The position numbers and the translations under genes are program-made. From contig JACCRC010000502.1 of assembly GCA_013813765.1 (NCBI GenBank), positions 1 through 36,704 of the forward strand: DNA of 36,704 nucleotides, written 5' to 3'. Shown here one piece after another: positions 17,302-25,947 of the stretch (positions within the stretch are counted from its first letter, which is position 1; each line of letters begins with the position of its first letter). The DNA is from Deltaproteobacteria bacterium. Lineage in GTDB: Bacteria > Myxococcota_A > Polyangia > Haliangiales > Haliangiaceae. Below the pieces are notes generated by a model. It did not search any database. It was given only the letters and a program-made list of their open reading frames with translations, and had not been told where the DNA came from.

Positions 17302-20300
17302 GTGGCGAAGGACGTCGATCCGCACGAGCAGACGAAGGCGGAGTCGATCCGCCCCGGCAAGATGGTCTCGGGCCGTCCGATCGGCGGCTACGAGCTGATC
17401 GACGTGCTCGGCGAGGGCGGCATGGGCGTGGTCTGGGCGGCGCACGATCCGAACCTCGACCGGCGGGTCGCGATCAAGGTGCTCAAGCGCTCGGATGCGG
17501 CGCCCTCGCTGCGCAAGCGCCTCCTACGCGAGGCGCGCGCGATGGCGCGACTGAAGCACCCGAACGTGCTGACCGTCTACGAAGTCGGGACCGAGGGCGA
17601 TCGAGACTTCATCGCGATGGAGCTGGTCGAAGGCGGCTCGCTCGACGAGTGGCTCGATCGTCACCCACCGCGTGCCGACGTGATGGCGGCGGTGCTCGCT
17701 GCCGGACGAGGGCTCGCGGCCGCGCACGCCGCCGGCCTCGTGCACCGTGACTTCAAGCCGCACAACGTGCTGCGCTCGAAGGAGGGCCGCGTGCTGGTCA
17801 CCGACTTCGGGCTGGCGCGCGGGATGGGCGAGGACTCGTCGTCGGGCGGGGCATCTGGTCCTGACTTCGTGTTGCCACCGGGCGCGGAGCTCGACGTCAC
17901 GATCCGGCCGACGTCGGTGCAGACCGATAGCGTCCTCGATTCCCCGCTCACGCACACGGGCGCGATGATCGGCACGCCAGCGTACATGGCCCCGGAGCAG
18001 TTCATCGGCGGCGCGCCGGATCCGCGCACCGACCAGTTCGCGTTCTGCGTGACCGCGTGGCAGGCGCTCACTGGCACACGGCCGTACACCGGGCAGACCA
18101 TCGACGAGCTGCGCAAGGCCGCGTCGGCGGGCATCGCGCCGAACGTGAAGGTCGACATGCTGCCAGCGGTGCGGGCGGCACTCGTGCGCGGGCTCGATCC
18201 GGACCCTGCGAAGCGATGGCCGACGCTCGACGATCTGCTGGACACGCTCGATCACGCGGTCAAGCCGAAGCGGCCGTGGTGGCTGATCCCCGCCGCAGCG
18301 CTCGCCGCAGTCGCGCTCGTCGGCGCCACCGTGCTGGTCGCGCGGCGAGGCGAGCTGACCACGACCGCGATCGCGCCTGGATGCGCACCCGGGGAGGATC
18401 TCTTCGCGGAGACCTGGACACCGCAATCCCGCGGCGAGCTGTCGAAGGCGCTCACGGCGCGCGGGATCGAGCTGAACGATGCACAGCTCACGAAGCTCGC
18501 GGCGCCGCTCGATGCGTATCGCGAGCGCTGGTCGCAGCTGTTCGCCACCGCGTGCAAGGCGCCGGAGCAGATCGGCCCTCGGCAGCGGGACTGCTTGCTC
18601 GGTGCGCGCGATCAGACGTCGGCGCTCGTGCTCGTGCTGCGCGAGGGACCACCGCAGATGTACGGGAGGCTGGATCTGCACGGCATGCTGCCGGATCTCG
18701 GCGCGTGCGCTGGTAACTCACCTGGCTCGGCTCCGCGCACGCCCGAGGATCCGCAGCTGCGCGCGAAGGTGGTGCGCCTGCTGGCGAAGGCGTTGTCGCT
18801 GTCGGGCAGCCCCGACTTCATGACCGCCTACCCGGCGATCGAGGACGAGGCGCGTGCGGTCGGCTGGCCGCCGATGCTGCCGATCGTACAGATGGGCATC
18901 GGCAACGAGCTGCTGCGGCGCGGCGAGTACACGCTCGCGCGCGTGACGATGAAGAAGGTGATCGACGCCGCGCCGGAGACGCGCGATGGTAGGACCGTCG
19001 CCATCGCGCGGTTCGGGTTACTGGAGGCATCGCTGAACGAGCTCGAGAGCCCCGCGAGCGACGCGAAGCCCGGCGAGCTCCATCACGAGATCGATCGGCT
19101 GCTCGTCTATGCGCGCAAGGAGGTCAAGCTCACCGGCAACGAGCTCGTTCAGGTATCCGCGCTCGCCGGATTCGAAGCGCGCGCCCAGCTCGACCTCGCG
19201 CAGCGAGGGCTGCACCAGAAGGCGTACGACGAGGCGCTCGCGCAGGCGCGCAAGGCCGAGGCCGGCTACGCGGCTGCCGGCGATCTTCGGCGTTCGGCGC
19301 GGCTGACCGCGCTGGTCCTCGAGATCCTCGCGGAGCTCGGCGGGGCGACCACGTTCGACGACGCGATCTTTGCCGCTCGCACCGCCGAGGCGGCAATGAC
19401 CGCCGCGAAGCTCGATCCGGAGCCCGCGCTCGATGCCGCTCGCGCCTGGATCGAGCTGCAGCGCGGAGAGTTCTTCCTCGCGCACCAGCTCTACGCGCGG
19501 ATGGCCGGGCCACTACCGCCCGCGCGCGGCGTCGAGCGAACAGGCATCGTCGTCGACGCCGCAGGCAAGCCGGTCCGCAATGCGCGCGTCGTCGTGTGGC
19601 GCGGCACGCTCGTCGGGGATCCGGTGAGTACGGTCACGGACCCATCGACGCTCGATGGAGACCGCAGCGAGTCCGGCGCGGATGGCACGTTCACCGTGCG
19701 CGCCGAGCCCGGTGACTCGGTGATCGCGGAGTATCCGAGGCTGCGCTCGACGCCGCAGCTGGTCGGCACGGGGACGATCACGGTGAAGCTGGAGCCGACG
19801 ACGATCCTCCCGGGCACCGTCGATCGGCCGGGTCTGATCGACGCGTGGGTCACCGCGCGGTACGCGAGCGGCGCGAACATCTGGGAGCTACGCGTGCCGG
19901 CCCGCAGGGACCGTTCGTTCCAGCTCTCCGGGTTGCCGCGCACGGCTCCGCAAGTCGCGATCATCGGTACCGAGTGGCAGGGCCAGCGTCGCGTGATCGG
20001 CGGAGTGAACGCCACGAAGCTGACCTGGCCCGTCGGCCAAGCGCTCGAGGTGATCCTGCGCGGTCCAGTCGAGCCCGACGCGATGGTGTGGATCTTCCGA
20101 GCTGTGCAGGTGCCGAAGACGCGCGCGGAGGTCGAGGCACTCGCTGCGCGCGCCACCGAGGTCGCGTGGGGTGCGCTCACTCCGATCGGGAGCGACAACA
20201 CGGACGCCGGGCGCGCGGTCTACCAGCCGGGCGACCGGCACGTCGTGATCTCGGGAAACGTCGACGGTGCGGTCTCTGTGTGCGTCGCGAGGAGCGCCGC

Positions 20301-20435
20301 ACCGCCGAGTCCCGTGGAGTGCCGGATCGTCAGGGTCGCGCAGGGCGTGGACGTCCGCGAGCCCGACGACGAACCGTGGCCCGTTGCGGTCACGCCCGTC
20401 GTGTTTACCGACGGCGACCGTGGTAAACCCGCGCC

Positions 20436-20439
<4 letters not shown>
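17302..20439 (+). CDS. Large transmembrane Ser/Thr protein kinase
   Basis: The GTG at 17302, preceded by AGGGGA, gives 1045 residues; the open frame from 17221 overlaps the upstream gene and is rejected. The kinase domain (about 30-320) has GEGGMG (37-42), Lys59 in [12 protein letters not shown] with Asp150, DFG with Asp168 and [10 protein letters not shown]. It carries an unusual insert of about 45 residues between DFG and the activation-loop GTPAYM. A transmembrane helix lies at about 326-347. The extracytoplasmic region has a Cys-containing segment (about 355-480), helical TPR-like repeats (about 490-760), then beta-sandwich domains starting [18 protein letters not shown], like carboxypeptidase-regulatory domains. 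Its TGA overlaps the GTG of sucC by 4 bases, which couples a signalling protein to a TCA-cycle enzyme. Confidence 0.94.
20403..20428. promoter_or_regulatory. 7-bp inverted repeat just upstream of sucC
   Basis: GTTTACC (20403-20409) and GGTAAAC (20422-20428) are perfect inverted copies with a 12-base spacer. The pair lies in the last codons of the kinase gene and ends 7 bases before the sucC start. It could be a dimeric regulator site or an mRNA hairpin affecting sucC translation. It is AT-richer than its surroundings. Confidence 0.35.
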
Positions 20440-21616
<1,177 letters not shown>

Positions 21617-21617
<1 letters not shown>

Positions 21618-22501
21618 TGTCGGTCCTCGTCGGTTTCGATACGCGTCTCGTCGTCCAGGGTATGGGCACCGCCGGTGCCTTCCACGCGAAGCAGATGATC
21701 GAGTACGGCACGAAGGTCGTCGCTGGTGTCACGCCGGGCAAGGGCGGCAGCAAGGTCGCCGGCCTCGAGCAGGTGCCGATCTACGACACGGTCGAGGAGG
21801 CCGTTCGGCTCGCGCACGCGAACACGACCGTGATCTACGTGCCGCCGCCGTTCGCTGCAGACGCGATCCTCGAGGCCGCGTCCGCGGGCATCGAGCTCAT
21901 CATCTGCATCACCGAGGGCATCCCCGCCCGCGACATGATCAAGGTGAAGTACGTGCTCGATCTCGAGTACCCCGAGGTCGTGCTCGTCGGTCCGAACTGC
22001 CCAGGCGTGATCACGCCGGGTCAGTGCAAGGTCGGCATCATGCCGGGCTACATCCACAAGCCGGGCGGTGTCGGCGTGGTGTCGCGCTCGGGCACGCTGA
22101 CGTACGAGGTCGTGGGTCAGCTCACGAAGCTCGGCCTCGGCCAGTCCACCGCGATCGGCATCGGTGGCGATCCGGTCAAGGGCACGGACTTCATCGACGC
22201 GCTCGCGTGGTTCGCGAACGATCCGGGCACGTCGTCGATCTTCATGATCGGCGAGATCGGTGGCGACTCCGAGGAGCGCGCCGCGCAGTTCATCAAGGAC
22301 CACATCGACAAGCCGGTCGCCGCGTTCATCGGCGGCCAGACGGCGCCTCCGGGCAAGCGCATGGGACACGCCGGCGCGATCATCTCCGGCGGCAAGGGCG
22401 CAGCGTCCGACAAGATCGCGGCTTTGAAGGCCGCGAACATCGCGGTCGCAGCAACGCCCGCCGAGATGGGTACGACGCTGGCAAAGGTTTTGGGGCTGTA
22501 G
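21617..22501 (+). CDS. sucD: Succinyl-CoA synthetase (ADP-forming) alpha subunit
   Basis: SucD binds CoA and carries the phosphohistidine intermediate. The 294-residue product has the Rossmann-type N-terminus with [13 protein letters not shown], the [11 protein letters not shown] block (125-135), the SRSGTLTYE segment (157-164) and [10 protein letters not shown], in which His251 is the phosphorylated residue. The ATG overlaps the sucC stop and is preceded by a perfect AAGGAGG site at 21603-21609, the best ribosome-binding site seen in the window. The last base of its TAG stop is the first base of the inverted-repeat element that follows. Confidence 0.98.
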
Positions 22502-22725
22502 AATTCCGAATTCCGGTTCCCGGTTCTCCATTCCCTATTTCTGGGTATGAGCGTGGGGTCGGCGTTAGCGCGGGTGCCCGCTTCGTGCGCAGCTCGCGGC
22601 TGTGCCGGCGCGCCGCGAAGTATCCGCCGCACTCAGCGCGGCGCGATGCACTCGCCGTTCGCGTTCGCTGCCCCGTGCCCCGGAGAATAGGAAATAGGGA
22701 ACAGGGAACAGGGAATTCGGAATTC
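22501..22725. repeat. 225-bp element with long terminal inverted repeats
   Basis: The ends are perfect 14-bp inverted copies, GAATTCCGAATTCC at 22501-22514 and its complement at 22712-22725. Complementarity continues inward for about another 26 bases at roughly 80% by eye, through TTCCC/GTTCCC-type and CCTATTTC stretches. The arms (about 40 bp each) are clearly lower in GC than the genome and than the GC-rich 140-bp centre. The element exactly fills the space between the sucD stop and the convergent lipoprotein stop at 22728. It has no gene. It could be a non-autonomous mobile (MITE-like) or REP-type element, or a very long bidirectional terminator. No target duplication is evident. Confidence 0.8.
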
Positions 22726-22727
22726 TT

Positions 22728-23321
22728 TCACAGGAAGATCGGGCCGCCGCAGCTGTCTTCGCCGTCGCAGCCCTGAACCATGTCGGTCTGGATCGGGCCA
22801 AAATCGCCGTTGCAGTTGCCGATCACGGCCATGTTCTCCTCGATCGTCCAAAGCCCGGCCTGCGCGCAGCCGTGGAAGCTCGTTGGCGCGTGCACGCGCT
22901 TGTCGATGAGGTCGAGCAGGTTCTCCGTGTTGCAATCGGTGCCAGATGCCGGATACGTGTAGCCGCACGCCCACGGACCGCCTTCCACCTTGCTGTCGGT
23001 GACGACCTTGACGCCTTCAGGCGCGCGTACGGTCTGCTTCCCGATGCCGACCGCATAGACCGCCTCGAGCACGACGCCCGGCTCGACCGTGACCGTCCAG
23101 GTCGTCGCCTCGCGCGCGGACAGCACGAGCGCTTGGTTGACGGGGCGCTTGACGTGTACCGATGCTTTCCCCTGATGACCCTCGCGGATGCCGATCACGT
23201 GGGTCTCGAGGGATCCGCAGTTACCGGGTTCCTGGGTGAGCGATGACGAGGAGGTGCCCTCGCCGCCAGCACATGCTGCGAGCGAGGTCAGGGTCAGGCC
23301 GAGGACAGTGGCGAGCTTCAT
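22728..23321 (-). CDS. Lipoprotein of unknown function (197 aa)
   Basis: The ATG at 23321 opens MKLATVLGLTLTSLAAC with a good lipobox (LAAC, Cys17). The upstream in-frame start at 23348 would add nine residues before the signal, which is less likely. After a Ser-rich linker, the mature protein (about 30-197) contains eight or more Cys residues (CGSLETHVIG, WACGYTYP, DCNTENLL, FHGCAQAG, GNCNGDFG, GCDGEDSCGG), probably disulfide-bonded. No family is recognised. It is convergent with sucD, and the inverted-repeat element separates the two stops by 226 bases. Confidence 0.8.
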   Translation of the reverse strand: MKLATVLGLTLTSLAACAGGEGTSSSSLTQEPGNCGSLETHVIGIREGHQGKASVHVKRPVNQALVLSAREATTWTVTVEPGVVLEAVYAVGIGKQTVRAPEGVKVVTDSKVEGGPWACGYTYPASGTDCNTENLLDLIDKRVHAPTSFHGCAQAGLWTIEENMAVIGNCNGDFGPIQTDMVQGCDGEDSCGGPIFL

Positions 23322-23354
23322 GGTGATGCCCACATCCTCAGCAACCATTGGACC

Positions 23355-23368
23355 AGCCGTAAGCGGCT
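23355..23368. promoter_or_regulatory. Small inverted repeat in divergent intergenic region
   Basis: AGCCG-TAAG-CGGCT forms a 5-bp stem in the 197-bp divergent region (23322-23518). It is 34 bases upstream of the lipoprotein start. Nothing else upstream of that gene looks like a consensus promoter. Confidence 0.2.
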
Positions 23369-23453
23369 AGAACCTCGTCCGCACACCCGCCGCACACTGG
23401 AGCCGCACGGTCCCAGCGCTGCCCATCGCAGCCCCTCACCGTGACGGCGATCA

Positions 23454-23468
23454 GACATCTGTCATGTC
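23454..23468. promoter_or_regulatory. Inverted repeat upstream of the epimerase gene
   Basis: GACAT-CTGTC-ATGTC is a 5-bp inverted repeat with a 5-base centre, about 50 bases upstream of the epimerase ATG, a plausible operator position. Short enough to be chance. Confidence 0.22.
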
Positions 23469-23518
23469 AGCCAGCGGCTGCGAGTTCCGGTGAGGAGCGT
23501 CGTGCTAGAAGGCGACCG

Positions 23519-24553
23519 ATGAAATGGCTTGTCACCGGCGGTGCCGGCTTCCTCGGCATCAATCTGATCCGTCACCTGCTCGAGCGTGGTGACTCGGTGG
23601 TCTCGCTCGATCGCGAGCCGTTCGACTACCCCGAGCGGTCGAAGATCACCGAGGTGCGCGGCGACATCCGCGTGAAGGCCGATGTCGAGCGCGCCGCGGT
23701 GGGTTGCGACGTGATCGTGCACGCCGCGGCGGCGCTCCCGCTCTACCCGCCCGACGAGATCCACACGATCGATGTCGACGGCACCCGCACCGTGCTCGAG
23801 GCCACGGCACCGCGTAGGTTCGTGCACATTTCGAGCACCGCCGTCTACGGCGTGCCGGACCACCATCCGCTCGTCGAGGCCGATCGCATGCACGGCGTCG
23901 GGCCGTACGGCATCGCGAAGGTCGAGGCCGAGGAGGTGTGCCTCGCGGCGCGAAAGGCCGGGCGCGAGGTCGCGATCCTGCGGCCGAAGTCGTTCGTCGG
24001 GCCCGAGCGGCTCGGCGTGTTCGCGCTGATGTACGAGTGGGCGCGCGAGGGCCGCGACTTCCCGATCCTCGGCCGCGGCTCGAACCGCTATCAGCTGCTC
24101 GACGTCGAGGACCTGTGCACCGCGATCGTGCTCGCCGGAACGCTGCCCGCAGCGCAGGCGAACGACACGTTCAACGTCGGTGCATCGGAGTTCACCACGC
24201 TGCGCGAGGACTTCCAGGCGGTGTTCGATGCCGCCGGCCACCAGCGCCGGATCCGCTCGCTGCCGGTCGCGCCCGCGCTCTGGGCGCTGCGCGTGCTCGA
24301 GAAGGCGAAGCTCTCGCCGCTCTATCCGTGGATCTACGAGACCGTCACCGAGGACTCGTTCGTCTCGATCGACAAGGCGCGCACGCAGCTCGGCTGGGAG
24401 CCGAAGTTCTCGAACAAGGCCTCACTCGTCCGTAACTACGACTGGTACTGCACGAACGTCGACCGGCTCGGCGCTGCAGGCGTCACCCACCGCGTTCCCT
24501 GGAAGCAGGGCGCCCTCGCGCTGGCCAAGCTTGCGTTCCCTCGCCACGCCTAG
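23519..24553 (+). CDS. NAD-dependent epimerase/dehydratase (extended SDR)
   Basis: The 344-residue product starts at the ATG at 23519, where the Rossmann fold begins; the longer frame from 23441 has no domain upstream. The dinucleotide-binding motif is TGGAGFLG (6-13), Asp31 ends the second strand (NAD preference), HAAA is at 68-71, and the catalytic residues are Ser/Thr 105-107 with Tyr130-x3-Lys134 (YGIAK). DVEDL and FNVG blocks in the C-terminal half fit nucleotide-sugar epimerases or 3-beta-hydroxysteroid-dehydrogenase-like enzymes. The substrate cannot be told from sequence. ndk starts 15 bases downstream, so the two are probably cotranscribed. Confidence 0.92.
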   Translation: MKWLVTGGAGFLGINLIRHLLERGDSVVSLDREPFDYPERSKITEVRGDIRVKADVERAAVGCDVIVHAAAALPLYPPDEIHTIDVDGTRTVLEATAPRRFVHISSTAVYGVPDHHPLVEADRMHGVGPYGIAKVEAEEVCLAARKAGREVAILRPKSFVGPERLGVFALMYEWAREGRDFPILGRGSNRYQLLDVEDLCTAIVLAGTLPAAQANDTFNVGASEFTTLREDFQAVFDAAGHQRRIRSLPVAPALWALRVLEKAKLSPLYPWIYETVTEDSFVSIDKARTQLGWEPKFSNKASLVRNYDWYCTNVDRLGAAGVTHRVPWKQGALALAKLAFPRHA

Positions 24554-24568
24554 TAAGAACGCGGCCCT

Positions 24569-25000
24569 ATGGCAATCGAGCGTACGTTCTCCATCATCAA
24601 GCCCGACGCTGTCGCGGCGAACAAGATCGGCGGCATCACCGCGAAGTTCGAGGCCGCGGGCCTGCGCATCCTCGCGTCGAAGATGGTCCGTCTGAGCGAC
24701 ACCCAGGCCAAGGCGTTCTACGCCGTTCACAAGGACCGCCCGTTCTACGGCGACCTCGTGAAGTTCATGACCGAGGGTCCGGTGATCGTGCAGGTCCTCG
24801 AGGGCGAGGGCGCGGTCGCGAAGAACCGCCAGGTGATGGGCGCGACGAACCCGGAGAAGGCCGACGCCGGCACCATCCGCAAGGAGTTCGCGACGAACAT
24901 CGAGCGCAACGCGGTTCACGGCTCGGATGCTCCGGAGACGGCGAAGGAGGAGATCGCCTTCTTCTTCTCGACCGCCGAGCTCGCGTCGCTCTCGCGCTAG
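24569..25000 (+). CDS. ndk: Nucleoside diphosphate kinase
   Basis: Ndk transfers the gamma-phosphate from ATP to other nucleoside diphosphates through a phosphohistidine. The 143-residue product has the expected length, begins with the [12 protein letters not shown] block and contains [10 protein letters not shown] with the active His117, as in the E. coli enzyme. Gly91 and Asn94 in MGATNPEKA are conserved. It follows the epimerase gene by 15 bases and converges on the TPR lipoprotein gene, with 16 bases between stops. Ndk is known to associate functionally with succinyl-CoA synthetase in Pseudomonas, so its nearness to sucCD may be meaningful. Confidence 0.98.
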   Translation: MAIERTFSIIKPDAVAANKIGGITAKFEAAGLRILASKMVRLSDTQAKAFYAVHKDRPFYGDLVKFMTEGPVIVQVLEGEGAVAKNRQVMGATNPEKADAGTIRKEFATNIERNAVHGSDAPETAKEEIAFFFSTAELASLSR

Positions 25001-25016
25001 TCGTACGGCTCCGGCG

Positions 25017-25931
25017 CTACTGCGTGTGACAGAACGCGCACTGGGTCGTCGCGGCCCAGGCGACCGGCGGATCGTCGCTCGGGTCGGTGTTCTCGTGCCG
25101 CGCGATGCGATCGTCGAGACCCTGGATCCGCGCCGTGAGCTCCGGCTGGTAGCTCCAGCTCGGGAAGTCGGCCCCGGCCTTCGCGTCGGAGTACGCGGCC
25201 TCTGCTTCGCTGCGGCTCCCGTTCTTCGCGAGAACATCGCCGAGAAACAACGCCGCACCCTCGCGGTTATGCGGCACGATCGAGTTCGTGCACGCCGGAT
25301 CGCCGGGCGTCGCGGCGCACGCATCGATGTTCTCCACCACAGCGCCGAGGGCGGTCTGGAACGCGGGGTCTGTGCGCGGTGAGTCCGCGAACACGAGCAG
25401 GCGAGAGAACAGCACGAAGGACGGGTAGGCCGCGATGCCGCGGTCGAGGACCGCGAACCCCTCGTCGATCGTCGCCTGGTCCTGCAGCGTGCGGCCGAAG
25501 CGGACGAGGATCGGACCGAGCCACGCCGCGATCCGGTGATCGGTCGGGCACAGCTCGTAGGCGCGTTTCAGGTGATCGCGCGCACCGAGCGCGCTCGGTA
25601 GCTGGGCGGAGGGCATCTCCTCGCCGGCGAGCGGCTCCGCGAGCCGCCACAGATGCGCGAGGCCCAGCATCAGGTGGATTTGCTCCTCGCCCGGGAGGGC
25701 CTCGGCGGCGACCTTCAGGCTCTCGATCACCGCGGCGCGCTTGCTGCGATCGCCGGCGCGCAGTGCGGCGTCGAACATCACGACCGCCGGATGGTTGGAG
25801 GCGGTGGTCGAGTAGCACAGCGCCACGCCAGTGGGCCGGGTGTTGGATGGGACCGCAGCGTCGGGCGCGTCGCTACCGCCAGGAGATGCGCAGGCTGCGA
25901 CGAGCAGCGTGGTGGCAGCGAGGAGCTTCAT
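25017..25931 (-). CDS. TPR-type lipoprotein ending in a CxxCH haem motif
   Basis: The ATG at 25931 opens MKLLAATTLLVAAC with a good lipobox (Cys14), giving 304 residues; starts further upstream place charged residues before the signal. The mature protein is mainly helical with TPR-like stretches (AALRAGDRSKRAAVIESLKV, HLMLGLAHLWRLA, GARDHLKRAYELC). Ten residues from the end is TTQCAFCHTQ, a single c-type haem-binding motif (CAFCH), with no obvious distal Met domain. It may therefore be a haem-bearing lipoprotein whose haem lies on a short tail, though chance CxxCH motifs occur. It is the last gene of a seven-gene minus-strand run and starts 16 bases after the NTF2-domain gene. Confidence 0.82.
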   Translation of the reverse strand: MKLLAATTLLVAACASPGGSDAPDAAVPSNTRPTGVALCYSTTASNHPAVVMFDAALRAGDRSKRAAVIESLKVAAEALPGEEQIHLMLGLAHLWRLAEPLAGEEMPSAQLPSALGARDHLKRAYELCPTDHRIAAWLGPILVRFGRTLQDQATIDEGFAVLDRGIAAYPSFVLFSRLLVFADSPRTDPAFQTALGAVVENIDACAATPGDPACTNSIVPHNREGAALFLGDVLAKNGSRSEAEAAYSDAKAGADFPSWSYQPELTARIQGLDDRIARHENTDPSDDPPVAWAATTQCAFCHTQ

Positions 25932-25947
25932 CGCGCCGCAGTATGCC

